In this document: positions 48,701 to 57,930 of the stretch, in pieces
Layout: every line of letters begins with the position of its first letter
Numbering within the stretch: position 1 is the first letter of the stretch
NCBI RefSeq assembly: GCF_945859685.1
Contig: NC_079147.1
Location: forward strand, 180,713,174 to 180,777,173
DNA length: 64,000 nt
Direction: 5' to 3'
DNA from: Eupeodes corollae
Lineage: Eukaryota > Arthropoda > Insecta > Diptera > Syrphidae
Made by a program: the position numbers and the translations under genes
Notes under the pieces: model-generated
The model's input: only the letters and a program-made list of their open reading frames with translations
The model's database searches: none
What the model was told of the DNA's origin: nothing

Positions 48701-50264
48701 AAAAAGACCTTAAGTAATGTAAAATTTAACTTTTAAGTTACATTTAAAGTCTATCTATCGCTAACCATGTTTAAAAAGAAAAAAAAGACACACCCCATTT
48801 TGTCCATTTAATTTTTGTTCACACTTTCTGAATGGAGATTTAAACAAAATTTTTGAAAATTAAATTTTTTTAAAACTTACCCTCTCAATGACAAACTATC
48901 TGTGCACACTTCTTCGCTATTATTAAATTTGTAGTCCATCACACATAAAACAGGTCGCAACGCCTTGCGGTTACTATCTTTTTCCTTTGAATAGCCCAAA
49001 ACTACTAATTGATTTGCAGTCAATGGCGCTAGACCACAAATATAGAAACTTGTTTGGAATGTGGAAACTGTAATTCGAAAACAAAACAAAATTCCAAAAA
49101 TGTATTTGTGAAATGAATTAATTATTCTTACCAGGATCAACTATAAAGCCCGGCTCATCACGAGTAGAAATACCCAGAGCTGTCCTCTTTCTGATAACAC
49201 ATATTCGAATGGTATCAACCCATCCGATGAGTAATGTTGTGGCATTTGACCAACGAAAATTACAGCGAAAATTTTCCAATTTGGCACTGATACGAATTAA
49301 GGAGGTATACCAAGAAAATTAATAATTTTCCATTCAAAAAACAAAAACCATTAAACTTACTTGTGTGGCTGTTCCCATTTCATCAATCCCAAGGAACACT
49401 TCTCATTCAAATCATAAACCCTCACTCCCAAGTAACTAGCCCACGCTACAAATGGTCCATTCCAACAGACCGAGAGGACGTAACCCTCAGCATCGCACAG
49501 CGTTGATGATTTCAGATTCTTCAAGAAACTCTTTTCGTACATTGTTAGCTTTTCATCGCCTTGCGATATCAGAAACATTTTACACATTAATTAAATGCAA
49601 TGGAACAAGAATTTCTTGAATTGAGATACATACCAACAATAAATCGTTTCCCAGCTGGAACTTTAGGATCTGGATCTAATGCCACTGCTTTAACAGACTT
49701 CCCAATATTGATTTTTTGGTTATTCTCATCGCTGAATAGCCCTGTTATCACCACCTCAATAGCGAAGAACAGAAAATAGGTCATTGAAAGAGGAAATTGG
49801 CTTGGAGATTAACAAAAGAACTTACTTTGCCATCATCTGAACACGTTGCTACATATTCCCCTTTGGAATCAACTGAAATCTCATTTACTCCAACTGCATG
49901 ACAAAACGAATTCGATTTATTCAAATATGAATCCACTGTGTTTCCTTGATGATCCAAAAGGTACAAACGACCATTATAGCTTCCAAAGATCAAGAACTGT
50001 TTTTGAAGTTAAAGATTAATGAAAGGCTTAAGCAAAGAAAGAAATAAAACAAACCTTTGGATGAACCTCAGCACAAGTAATAACATCGTACTTAAGGATT
50101 TCTTGCAAATCATTACCAATTCGCTTGTATTTGAATTTGGGTTCGATTTCTTCTTCGGTGCTTTCTGTTTCTGTGTCCTATTTAAATGAATGTTCTATTT
50201 TCTGTTTTTGCTCTTTCAAGATAATTTTAAATATAACTATACTTACACTATTGGCATCACCCAT
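30754..50264 (-). CDS. Vps41: Vps41 (light), HOPS tethering subunit, 15 exons
   Basis: Exons, 5' to 3': 50264-50247, 50177-50055, 49996-49826, 49754-49634, 49559-49361, 49286-49132, 49067-48881, 41253-41113, 35975-35904, 35836-35435, 35369-35183, 35114-34881, 34805-34679, 31178-31075, 31017-30754. All have GT-AG borders and matching phases; the total is 2505 nt, 834 residues (human VPS41 is 854). The N-terminal WD-type propeller includes 'FLIFGSYNGRLYLLD' and 'TLLIGWVDTIRIC'. The clathrin-heavy-chain-repeat helical region includes 'RKFEEAMDVI' and 'LLGRMGNTSEALNI'. The C-terminal RING-H2 has C785, C788, C808, H810, H813, C816, C826 and C829. Known role: HOPS complex, fusion of late endosomes and AP-3 vesicles with lysosomes; in Drosophila, pigment granule biogenesis. 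Introns 7, 8 and 13 are 7.6, 5.1 and 3.5 kb and full of transposon relics; the others are 57-75 bp. No lesion seen. Confidence 0.95.
31513..31997 (+). mobile_element. MITE-B copy 3 (in Vps41 intron 13)
   Basis: About 485 bp. Terminal repeats TGCACAGGTTCAGGC (left) and the complement of TGCGCAGGTTTAGGC (right) match at 13 of 15 positions. The interior is homologous to copies 1 and 2. No coding capacity. Confidence 0.7.
32200..33530 (+). mobile_element. LINE-E 5' part: leader and ORF1 relic with DUF4780 remains
   Basis: In Vps41 intron 13. 32200-32700 is a GC-richer leader. The ORF1-like frame at 32712-32921 (MASKPAAVSLAANT...) is followed by a shifted frame at 33175-33513 with 'DRWQLVKVKLSGGFL', 'PGPLPSISDGGWHQGHVKLM', 'CGDQRSCDLYKLAV' and 'LEMVKICNPSLSTHNWK'. 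These are landmarks of the DUF4780 domain found in ORF1 proteins of insect LINEs. A piece between the YKLAV and ARIWI segments is missing. Truncated at about 33530, where LINE-B sequence begins. Inactive. Confidence 0.65.
33540..33720 (-). mobile_element. LINE-B fragment (in Vps41 intron 13)
   Basis: Short minus-strand piece matching 36610-36790, for example 'gcgaaacaatttagtgg' there and 'tgaaacaatttagtgg' here, then 'gagccctggggtacac'. The latter is the complement of a GVPQG-type RT motif. Confidence 0.6.
33960..34440 (-). mobile_element. LINE-C fragment (in Vps41 intron 13)
   Basis: Minus-strand fragment of the family also seen at 270-1860. Shared segments include 'gggtcacggaaatcgcttct', 'gaaaccaagtcatttataaa' and 'gggacgccagaatt'. 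Heavily decayed; the catalytic region is damaged. Confidence 0.6.
36070..36790 (-). mobile_element. LINE-B fragment with RT catalytic loop (in Vps41 intron 8)
   Basis: Minus-strand frame 36261-36728 reads 'MPQGSVLPRKLVLTFIID', then 'NPLNCFADGSNLSFS' (the catalytic FADD reads FADG), then 'LDSIVQWGIKTCVELNALKT' and 'EETEQLSVL'. Downstream pieces match the copies at 22397-23060 and 58840-59700. Inactive. Confidence 0.75.
37700..38022 (+). repeat. MITE-B remnant (in Vps41 intron 8)
   Basis: Two blocks of MITE-B sequence: 37715-37745 ('accagtctactttccaataa') and 37950-38022 ('cctgaccaatcaagcac', 'ttatgttgtctcatcctggt'), separated by unrelated sequence. Heavily decayed. Confidence 0.5.
38210..39390 (-). 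repeat. Dispersed repeat A, copy 3, split by a LINE-E insertion
   Basis: Reverse complement of 26745-27200. It is interrupted at the point equivalent to 'aaagt/aggg' in the intact copy by 600 bp of LINE-E sequence (38355-38962). Halves: 38210-38354 and 38963-39390. Confidence 0.75.
38355..38962 (+). mobile_element. LINE-E 3' part: RNase H relic and 3' end
   Basis: Plus-strand LINE tail. It begins near the RNase H strand 'FYKDGSSTNKGVGSGVYSE' and continues with the zinc-containing region 'LTGHCLICRHAIRLGV', 'CRSCMDEEEEETISHLLC' and 'FPALSLRRKLHLGDYSFDN'. The 3' UTR ends with 'aacctaacctaa'. Flanks CCCTACT and CCCCACT look like a diverged 7-bp target duplication inside repeat A. Broken by a stop and a frameshift. 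Confidence 0.75.
39794..40945 (+). CDS. B3GALT6: Beta-1,3-galactosyltransferase 6 (beta3GalTII), single exon
   Basis: 383 residues, starting at the ATG at 39794 (context CTTAAAATG); the open frame extends four codons upstream with no ATG. Type II Golgi membrane protein: short MRRMNN cytoplasmic end, signal anchor at about residues 7-27, then a GT31 catalytic domain. Family motifs: RDTW (68-71), the metal-binding DxD as VDDDS (198-202), 'YALGGGYVISRSIA' and the ED motif in 'SEDISMGTW' (295-296). Known role: adds the second galactose of the GlcA-Gal-Gal-Xyl linker that primes heparan and chondroitin sulfate chains. It lies on the opposite strand inside Vps41 intron 8, ending 167 bp before exon 8. 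Human B3GALT6 is also intronless. No lesion; no canonical AATAAA seen before Vps41 exon 8. Confidence 0.94.
   Translation: MRRMNNLITLFSAIFAFFFGSFLTTIITNIEKCPSKTTVSKLDQNHEIFLMVLILSAPNYIEKRQIIRDTWLKTGGPLVQPYYPEDFVYVPDYDADGFLEMESVAEQSNHIRNYVDWLDGVENAVASRRYIKVKHCFAIGTKNLSPVLLGELKKEQKEFNDMLFLPKLHDSYSNLTKKLILSLEHLTNHESFTYLLKVDDDSYVKMDYLLNELVSFDRKLIRKSSGYKANPIPELYWGFFNGRAAIKTRGQWKEEHYYICGKYAPYALGGGYVISRSIAEYIDANSQILNTYVSEDISMGTWLAPLRNVYRRHDIRFDTGYMPRKCRRQHLVLHKRTIQQMKDLYEGKLCTFEVPNEHSLKRPLEYYYDWKKPADSCCNNIAA
41690..42845 (+). mobile_element. LINE-A second copy (in Vps41 intron 7)
   Basis: Plus-strand relic parallel to 13290-14445. Readable pieces: 'IVFPILKKESL' near 41698, 'GPYQCGS' near 41835, 'KKGFRQGYALSCGFFNIVL' at 42058, 'LLAYTDDIDIIGRT' (catalytic YADD changed to YTDD) near 42177, and 'RRNFVVVKDFVYLVSAMNAE' near 42350. 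The 3' end 'cagaactgtagcatcgcgta' matches the LINE-A tail. More decayed than the first copy, with several frameshifts. Confidence 0.8.
43140..44420 (-). mobile_element. LINE-D copy 1 (in Vps41 intron 7)
   Basis: Minus-strand Jockey/CR1-like RT relic. 43914-44186 has the RT start ('ATSADDLNPIFIKGSILLFL', 'GIFPQQWKIAKIIPIPN'). 43193-43820 has the catalytic loop as FYADHIQIY (YADD to YADH), then 'NLGVIFNRTLTWNDHINQL' and 'TRLILARTLVIPVLTHGCEI'. The middle of the RT is deleted. Same family as 45430-46310. Confidence 0.75.
44588..44680 (-). repeat. Repeat S, decayed copy
   Basis: 'aactaggaccaagtgactaa' and 'accatttctttgtgtgatac' align with 'aactagggcctagtgattaa' and 'accattactgtgtgcgatta' of the 57931-58067 copy. 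Weak; edges uncertain. Confidence 0.4.
44744..44908. mobile_element. Foldback (hairpin) element
   Basis: The arms at 44767-44801 and 44848-44883 are inverted copies (about 35 bp, TCGGAAACTTTTAACGAATT against its complement) around a 46-bp loop. Weaker pairing extends outwards. No coding capacity. It lies in Vps41 intron 7. Confidence 0.55.
45430..46310 (-). mobile_element. LINE-D copy 2 (in Vps41 intron 7)
   Basis: Minus-strand RT relic. 46070-46258 has 'LDYSKAFDFVNHVNLCRKL' (first catalytic Asp block) and 'FSSSATKLIFSYLIDRKQ'. 45625-46092 has 'SSHLYADDVQLYFSC' (intact YADD), 'KSKCLV'-type sequence and 'TFNRLLTWDDLVGRIYGVLR'. At least two frameshifts; 5' part missing. Confidence 0.78.
46640..46870 (-). 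mobile_element. LINE-E 3' end fragment
   Basis: Minus-strand fragment of the LINE-E 3' UTR. On the plus strand it reads 'aggttaggctaggttaagtt', then 'cttaggccagttgttggcc' and 'tgtgataccacatgaatct', which is the complement of the LINE-E end near 38875-38955. Confidence 0.6.
46871..47399. other. Vps41 intron 7 sequence, no gene
   Basis: Contains repeated 'cagtattttaaaatac'-like short palindromes at 46930 and 47280-47390, otherwise nothing recognised. Confidence 0.4.
47400..48530 (-). mobile_element. LINE-E relic, RNase H part (in Vps41 intron 7)
   Basis: Minus strand. The tail is 'aggttagtttaggttaaagtggc' region at 47418-47446. Remains of the 'CTCPALAQKR' and 'FLQKLYG' zinc region are at 47570-47640, and of the RNase H start 'YKDGSKTNDGVGEGVYSE' near 48115-48170. 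Many stops. Family membership rests on these pieces and on the shared 3' end with 38355-38962. Confidence 0.65.
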
Positions 50265-50979
50265 TTTATGAAATTTTAAAATAAGTTTTAAGGATTTTTA
50301 GGAATTAAAAACAAAGAACTTTCTTGAGGAATTTCGATTTGGTTTTTATTTTTGATAATTTTTGTTTGCTTGACAATTTGTGATTTGTGAAGAGACAAGG
50401 AATTTGTCATCAGAGAACAGCTGGTGTTGACAGTTTGTTGGTGTTGCTATTTGACGCTTGGTGGTTATAAGCAATTAAAGAGAAATTAACATAACAACAA
50501 TGCTGACACTTTAATTAAATAATGGTAGAAAATTCTTACAGTTAATGTATTCAAAACATTAAGTTTTCACATTGAACTGTGAAATGTAATGTTAGTTTAT
50601 TTAAATTGACTGTCACAATTACAGTTGTAGCCGCATGATTTCACAAGCAAATCTTAGACTTAATCGTAACTTGTCAATGTAAAATGTTCAAAGTCAAAAT
50701 TAACCACCAAAGTAAGTTAAGTCCAACTGCACACCAAAGAGTTGCAAGATAAACTTTCAAGGAGAAGAAAATCAGTGGCTTCAAATTAAAGAATTCAACT
50801 TTTAGTCTTTTGAGTCCAAAAAGGGAGATAAAAACTGAAACAGAATCGAAAGTTGTATAAGAAGCACATATCAAGCACCGAACATTCCTTATGGTATTCA
50901 AAATTCTTTCAGGGAACCATGATTTGATAGAGAATGTATGAAGGCCAGAATCTTATCATATGCTTGGCTTAATGAGTTT
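50265..50979. promoter_or_regulatory. Vps41 upstream region
   Basis: The first ~300 bp upstream of the Vps41 ATG (50264) must contain its promoter and 5' UTR, but I see no clear TATA box or initiator. The rest shows no gene or repeat. Inference from position. Confidence 0.3.
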
Positions 50980-51730
50980 AGGAGGTCTAATGAGTGGTTC
51001 TCAAAAAATAAATAATTAGATCAAAATCAAAGATATAATATACTTTGCAAGGAAAGAAGAAAATATATTACGAAGCAAAGGCAGTTAGTTGGTTGCAGTA
51101 CTGCATCAGAGTCTTGGAAATTGTCGAGGAAATTAAATGACACAAAATATACTTTAAATCACAGATTTTACTTAAACAGTCTACAAAGTCATTTTTGTAA
51201 ACTTCTGGACCCACCTGGTTTTTATGTCGACATTCTAGACAAGCCTACAGCAAAAGAGGAAAGTCAAAGTAAATCCTCTCTCTGGTCAAAAAGCTGCAGG
51301 CGCTTTTAGAACATTAGTAGAATTGTATAGATATGGAAAATATTTGAACATTTCCACAACAGTTAAATGATTTTTAATTTTCCCAACATTTAAAAAAGGC
51401 AGCGTCGAGGATTCTGAAAATTATAGAGAATTTAACGGGTGTCTTACTGAAAAAGGATAAATGCGTGGATAGATACAAATATGGCTACTGAATAAGTTCT
51501 AAGCAATCTTCAGCGTTTTGCATTGAAGACATCATAGGTACATTACCAGGATACGTAAACTACTATGATCGAAACCTTGCTTTTTGCGGATGATATCGTT
51601 ATGCTGGCATACTCCCCGGAATTACACCAACTGATGATTAAAAAGGTTGTCGGAGTACTGTTTGCAATGGAATTTGGTGGTGAACTTAACTAAGTCAAAA
51701 ATAATGAATGATGAAAAAACAATGAAAGAA
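50980..51730 (+). mobile_element. LINE-F relic
   Basis: Plus-strand RT remains in broken frames: 'NPLSGQKAAGAFRTLVEL' near 51272, 'FPTFKKGSVEDSENYREF' near 51380, 'LLFADDIVMLAYSPEL' (catalytic FADD intact) near 51570, and 'NLTKSK'-type sequence near 51685. Heavily decayed; clade uncertain. Confidence 0.6.
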
Positions 51731-53640
51731 TAAAAGTTCCTGTGAGTTTACTCTACTCAGAATTTGAAAATGAAAAAGCATCTCACGGAAAACATGTTAA
51801 AAGCAAAAATCACCATTAATTTTGCACGGAGAATGTGTTTCAACAATAAGACCATAGCAGCAAGTATAAAGTGTATGAATCAATATCACAATCATTTCAT
51901 CTTCCTAAACTTTATGATAATGCTGAAAACTGGTTTGTCACCACTATTCATGAAGAAGTTTTAACTTCCAATAGACCATATATGAAAGTTTGCAATATGC
52001 CAAATGATCGTTTACCAATGCGAGCGGCTCTACAAGATATGAAATGTAAAAAAGGATGGGTTAAAGAAAGAAAAAAAACACTCATTTCGGAATGAACTAA
52101 CTATCGAAGAAATTCAAACATGTTTCGTTAAGGAGGAACTGTCGAACCTTAACTTTATCAGGAAGATTTAGCGCTTCTTTGTGAAATATGCAATCCGGCA
52201 GAACGTTAGGATGTTTTTCATTTTGTTGGAATGTTACTAGTTTTAAGGGAAACTAGAAGACACAAAATAGGTTCTAACATCCTAAAAGAAAACGAAACTC
52301 AATAAAATTAATGCAACAATAAAAGTCTGCAAAATAGATCCTTGTTACCAAAACAGATTAATAAGTAAATACTTTTGGATAATTTTAGAAATTTACAGCA
52401 ATGAACAATTTTTAGATCTCTCGTTCCATTTAATTAAGTCTTTAGTTTTGAAAATTGTTACTAAAGGAAACGACACTTTATAAGCTGGTATTTTATTCTT
52501 GTCTAACTGCTACATCCGGCTTATCATATCACTGCTGTGCAGGCCGTTTTTAACGGCAGCCAAACATATATTGTTTTTTTTTACCTTGGTGATTTGAACT
52601 CCAACCTTGACTAAATGGGTGAATTTTAGCTCTTGTCCGTCGATTCCATTGAAAAATGATTGCGAAACAGTGAATAAAATCCAAAACCGGACCAGTTTAA
52701 TAACTTCAGGAAAGTATTCTTGTAAATGGGAACCTTATCTAAAATTGTTAGACAGGATCTGATGGTTCACGCGAAGTTAAGGAACTCTTGACACCTAGAC
52801 TTTCGTGCAGACAATTTTAAGGTGAAAGAAAAGACTTTAAAGCGTGACTTTTCTTTGTTTTCCGACACCTTAGGCTGGGCGTTAAGTTATACTAATCTTA
52901 TGCCATCGTGCAAATTTCAACAAGGTGTCACACTAATCGTTAAACATGGGTTTTATTCTTTATGGGTAGACCGTTTGTCGTCCCCTTACAGTTCTGTCAC
53001 ATAATCATGAAGTCTGTTGTCGTCTGTCACACTTTTAAAAAGCTAAGTCAAATGTTCACCTTCCGCCACACAACTCGGCATTACAACACGAAGACCATTT
53101 TTGGTTGATTTTTCAAAATAATAAAAGCGGGACACTGAAAATTTAAAGCAGGATTCAGCTGAACTCTTAGAATATTTGGCAGCCACTACCAAGAACGAAA
53201 GCTGAAAAGGGAAATATGATAGTTAGGTTAGTGAAACTTGTTGTGTCAATGAAAATTATGGTTCACCCTTTTAGGTATAGACGAGTATAGAAACGAGAAA
53301 ATGGTTTTAGGCTTAGCAATTTCTAAACGAGTTCAGCTTAATGTGACTCTTCTCTATGTAACATGTCCATCATATACAACTTTGTTCAGTTCAGCTTCAG
53401 AGGCATCCCAAAGTATCCCCTAAGAATTAAAAACAAAATTTGTTCGGCCAACATTTTCGTATCCTACTGTAATACTACTGAAATTCCCACATGATGGCGC
53501 TAAAAGCTATCAAAATACTAAACTCAGAAATTGACATTTCGCAGAATTTTTGTTGTGTTCTTCAGAGCCTATGTTAAATTGAATTTTCAAAGAATAAAAC
53601 TGATTAATTTTTGTAATATTCTGCAGAATTAACAATTATT
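51731..53640. other. Intergenic, no gene recognised
   Basis: Contains only short open frames of chance character. Part may be more LINE-F debris just right of 51730, but I cannot support it. Confidence 0.4.
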
Positions 53641-53651
53641 GCAAATTCGAA

Positions 53652-55116
53652 ATGAAAACAAAAGAACAAAATATCCGAAAACGAAAAACTGATTCTCCCA
53701 CTAAGGAAAAAAGCAATGTTACAGAACCGGCGACCAAAGATCCGCAAAAGAAAACCAAATCTGGGTTTGTTTATATCGATTTTACTTGTTTTTTAAATTA
53801 CAAACAAATTAATACTTGATTTAATTAATAAACAAGAAAATGTTATTTTGCAAAGCACATTACAAGAGATACTTATAATGAAGTAATTTCCGGCGATTTC
53901 TTAGTCTGTTGATTAAATCTTATCAGATATTCAAATAAAAAAAAATAAAAGTTATGAACGTGAGGTATGCTGATAAGGAGACCTGTAGTCATCAAGTCTT
54001 GTTTTTCCTTATCTCCATATCAATACAGTATTTGAAGATGACTTAAAGTTAGCGGTGTCACATTTTTATACCATCTACCAAGATGATCTTGCTTTGGGCT
54101 TTATTTGACGCTCTTTAATTATCTTTATTCATAATGTTTTCAAAATCTTGTATAACTTAAAATTTCTTTTTCTAGAATCAACTTTCCGGATTTGGGAAAA
54201 GCCACTCGTTCAACAACCCACCGAGTCTGGACTCGCTCGGTAATGATAATCTCCGTCATGACTGTTGTCTATTTCTACACAAAAGACACCAAAGAAATCA
54301 AATTCGCTCCCCAAAAGGAGACAATTCCACTGCGAATGCAAAAAGTCCCCTGTTCCGCAAAATATTTAGCAGAAATGAAAGAATATCCTAAGTGCGTCCC
54401 AGCGACTTGTGGACGATTTGTCTCCGACTCACTCATAACCAAAGGCGAATCCCAAATTTTACTTAACCTCGTTAAGGAGGTTATCAAACACGGCGGCTCA
54501 TCAGGAGGAGCATCTATATTGGATTTACATTCGGGTGCCCTGTCTCAAGGTGAGAAATTCATCAATGTCTATAGTTTGCCACAGACAAAGGAAGCCTTCA
54601 AAAAGGAAACCTTGATTACATATCGAATGGTTAAGTCGAAAATTAAGGCAGCTATAGCTCAGCGATTTGATATTGATGCTGATAGTTTACATCTGACGCA
54701 TCCGACTTTCTTTTCAAGAATCACAAATGCAACAGCGAAAACAATGCACGATGAGTACTGGCATCCCCATGTGGATAAGGAAACGTATGAATCATTCCAT
54801 TATACGTCTCTCTTATACCTGAATGACTATAAAAAAGATTTCAATGGTGGAAGGTTTTTGTTCATCGACGGTATAGATAAAAACAAAACTATTTCGGCAG
54901 TTGAACCGAAAATGGGACGTGTCAGTGCATTTACATCGGGTTCGGAGAATCTTCACAATGTTGAAAAAGTCACTGATGGGACTAGGTTTGTATTCAGTCT
55001 GTAAATCAAGGATTATGAATATAATTAGTTTGTTTCTTTTCAGATTTGCCATCACGATCTCATTTACTTGCAATTCTAAATTTGCAATTACTGATCCTAA
55101 ACTAAGTGTTGATTAG
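53652..55116 (+). CDS. OGFOD3: OGFOD3-like 2-oxoglutarate/Fe(II) oxygenase, 3 exons
   Basis: Exons 53652-53764, 54176-54985 and 55044-55116; GT-AG introns of 411 and 58 bp, both phase 2. 331 residues (human OGFOD3 319). The N-terminus is Lys/Arg-rich (MKTKEQNIRKRKTD), with one membrane segment at about 59-72 (SVMIISVMTVVYFY), giving a type II topology. The C-terminal prolyl-hydroxylase-type domain carries the iron ligands H236, D238 (in YWHPHVDKE) and H298 (in ENLHNV), and the 2-oxoglutarate-binding R308 (GTRF). Reading through the last intron instead gives an early stop after RFVFSL. Splicing restores the expected 'RFAITISFTCNSKFAI' end, so I prefer the spliced form. The substrate of this family is not established. 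A candidate AATAAA lies at 55340. It starts at the only upstream ATG that gives an open exon 1. Confidence 0.92.
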
Positions 55117-55720
55117 GATTGCTCTGCGGAGAAAGATGTTACAATTTTTCAACAGGAAGAGGGGGAGAAACATATCATTCCAGTTAAAGTTCCAAGCTGT
55201 TTTAATATTCTTTAATTTTTGTATTATTTATAGACGTGTGTTTTTTTTTCAATTAACTTTTAAATTAAAGAAAAATGCATTAATTTTTTGAACAAACAAA
55301 GTTTAACTATCTTAAAGCGTATATAGGTAAACTAAAAGTAATAAAGAAAAGTCTACTTTGTAGACAGAAGAGTAAAGTAAGTAGACTGACTAAAGAGCAG
55401 GTTGCCCACAGGAAGAGATTTATGATCACGTATTTGTAGTTCTATATTTTAGGAGACGAAAATAAAAACATACTTCTGAGATTAATTTTTTTTTTCGTTT
55501 AACTCATTAACTGTATATGTTTGCATATTCTTTTTCGATTTTCCTTATCACATTAGTGCATTAAGTGCATTATATTGAGGAAAGCCGCAAATTTATCATT
55601 TTTTTATAATAGACGCGAGTTATACAAATCTTTGCTTCCGTGATCCCGTAAATAAATTATTTAGTTTATTGTAATGGGTTTATTTCAATTTGATTTTTTA
55701 TCAGTTTTTTATTGAAAAAA
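55117..55720. other. OGFOD3 3' flank, no gene
   Basis: AT-rich. Holds candidate poly-A signals (AATAAA at 55340 and near 55460). A 'ctactttgtagacagaagag...agtagactgac' inverted motif at 55353-55388 is too short to call. Confidence 0.4.
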
Positions 55721-56638
55721 ATGCAAATAACGGCAGAAGAAGTCGCCAGGGCGCTGGCTTTAGTTGAGGATGGAACACGTGCATGCCGCTGTTATGATTG
55801 GAAAACCGAAGACGACGGTAAGAAGAGCCATTCAAAGGTACATGGAAACCAACTCCTGCAACCGGCGGAAAGGGTCAGGTCACTCCAGAGCAACATCTAC
55901 AAGGGATGATCGATATTTGGTGCTTCAAAGCCGTCGAGATCGTCACCAAACAGCGGTTGAGCTGTCTCACAGACTTCGATCCGTTAGGGGGAGAGCTGTG
56001 TATGGAAAATTCGAGCTGTGCATCGTAGAAGGATCGGAAAACTCCAGTTACTACATCAACAATATTCTGGAGGAATATGTGGTTCCATTAGCACCATTTA
56101 TTGGAGACAATTTCTTGCTAATGCAGGACAATGCTAGAGCACACGTTGCGTTACCGACTACTGACAAGAAGTGGATATCGATGGAATGACTTGCCTTGCG
56201 ATGAGTCCGGATATAAATTCCATCGAACACGTTTGGGATCTACTGGGAAAAATGATAAGAAGTCGACCCGCCCTTCCAGAAACACTTATTGGGCTATGCC
56301 CTAGTGGAGGAGTGGGAAAATACTATACCATTGTAACAAACCCTACCCAAGGTACGGCCAGGCGAAATAAAGCTTTATTAGATGTTTGTGGAGGCAATAG
56401 CTACCCACTATTGAAGAAACAAGGACTAGTTTAAAAAAAAAATTAAAATGTCAAATTATGAAGTTTTTGCCTATTTTCCTCAATTTATGGTTTATTTCTA
56501 AGTTCTTCCTATTTTTTCGTTTTTTTTTTTACATGAATGACTTATTTTTATGTTAATAAACAAAACTTTACGTTTATTAAGTTACTTCAAAATGTTGCAA
56601 AATCTCAAGGTGCACCACTTTTTTTGTAACTCAGTGTA
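55721..56638 (+). pseudogene. Tc1/mariner transposase relic with internal deletion
   Basis: Starts MQITAEEVARALALVEDG at 55721 (N-terminal helix-turn-helix). It shifts frame near 55780 to 'AAVMIGKPKTTVRRAIQRYM', then 'GSGHSRATSTRDDRYLVLQS' and 'TAVELSHRLRSVRGRA'. Next comes an abrupt jump to 'YGKFELCIVEGSENSSYY' near 55995, meaning roughly a third of the protein, with the first catalytic Asp, is deleted. The rest reads 'NFLLMQDNARAHVA' (second Asp) and, after another shift, 'MSPDINSIEHVWDLLGK' (final Glu block). Coding remains end with the TAA near 56434. The right edge near 56638 reads 'tttttttgtaactcagtgta', a plausible Tc1-type terminus; no left partner was found. Confidence 0.8.
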
Positions 56639-57199
56639 GATGAAAAACTCAAAGATTTCATTTCATCGTTTAAATAAAAATTACCCTACGAGTAAATCCT
56701 TTCTTAAAAATTTCACAAAATTCGAAGTAGTATCCCAGGAACTTTAAATAGTCCAAACAAATGCAACAATAAAAATTAGATTAGATTAAGGGGACGAAAC
56801 ATCCTGAGATGAATGTTTACCACGACGATAAGATAAGGGAACCTTAATAAAAACAAGAAAATTACTGTAAAGTGAGGCATGCTTTTGCACCAGCAGGGCA
56901 ATGGAAAACACAGACAAGTTTTGCATAAGTTTTTTTGTAGATTTTATTTTATTTTTATGAAAAAACGGACTGTTGGATTTAAAAAAAAATTACTAGTGAA
57001 TATATAATTTTTGAAAAGCTATTTTAGTTGAAAGTAAATTTTCACCAAACTTTGTTAAATTTTTTCTTAAATTTTTATTTTTTATTTAAGTTTTGTTTTC
57101 TCAAAATTTTAAAGAATATTGAAAACAATATTTCTTATAAGATAAAATAAGTTTGAAGCCATAATCTCAAGCTTTTGAAAATATATTTGAGGAGACATT
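56639..57199. other. Intergenic, no gene recognised
   Basis: AT-rich, T-run-rich sequence; nothing identifiable. Confidence 0.4.
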
Positions 57200-57560
57200 C
57201 AATTTTTACCAACTTTTTATAAAAAAAATTGTCAGTTTGATTTTTCTCAAAATTTTACCAGATATAATGTAAAATTTAATTCAAGTCTCTAGCGTCATTG
57301 GTTCGTGAGATATTTAGGGTTCACCAAAATTGTCACCTTTTTTTCAAACTGCTATGGTAAAAAAACCACTCACGCAATTTTCTTGAGAGCCCTTTCTGCA
57401 TTTTTCTGCATTAATATCTGTATAACAATATTTATTTGTACGGACGTACGAACGTACGTACACACGCACATACATCTTTACGTCGAGAAATGTCAAAATT
57501 TTCAATTTGACAAATCGGACCCATTACAATAACTTCCTATGGAAAGTTAATAAACATGGT
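57200..57560 (+). repeat. Dispersed repeat C
   Basis: The right part (57420-57560) matches the complement of 19170-19330: 'gtcgagaaatgtcaaaattt' and 'acttcctatggaaagtta'. It contains a 'gtacgaacgtacgtac' alternating palindromic run at 57444-57462. Looks like a known kind of dispersed fly repeat, but I cannot name it. Confidence 0.5.
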
Positions 57561-57930
57561 TGAAGAAGTATCAGACCAGTAATTGAGGTTCAAATTAAAT
57601 AGAAAAATAATATTAAAAATCGAAGACTATTTTAAATAGCTCAACAGAAAATTGGTCAATATATACATAAATCTTTCCTTAACCTTTATATTAAGAAAAA
57701 ATAAAGATTTTAAAGAGAAATTTTATCAAACAATAATTGTTTTAAAAAACCCAAAACAGAATACAATGGATAGTGTGAAATTCGGGGAATACTGGTGAAT
57801 TCAATCAAATGAAATTGCAAACAAATTTAAAGTAGATATACTTTGTGGACAATGTTCCGGAAATAGTAAATGCCATTCTAAAAAGTTTCTGTTGTTTCGC
57901 TAAACATAAGTTGCATTTCGATTTTTAATC
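57561..57930. other. Intergenic, no gene recognised
   Basis: Nothing identifiable. Confidence 0.4.

Noticed and set aside
54192..55004. OGFOD3 as a single-exon 270-residue gene
   Set aside because: Its first codon is TTG and its C-terminus is the start of an intron. Splice sites on both sides give a full-length, family-like protein.
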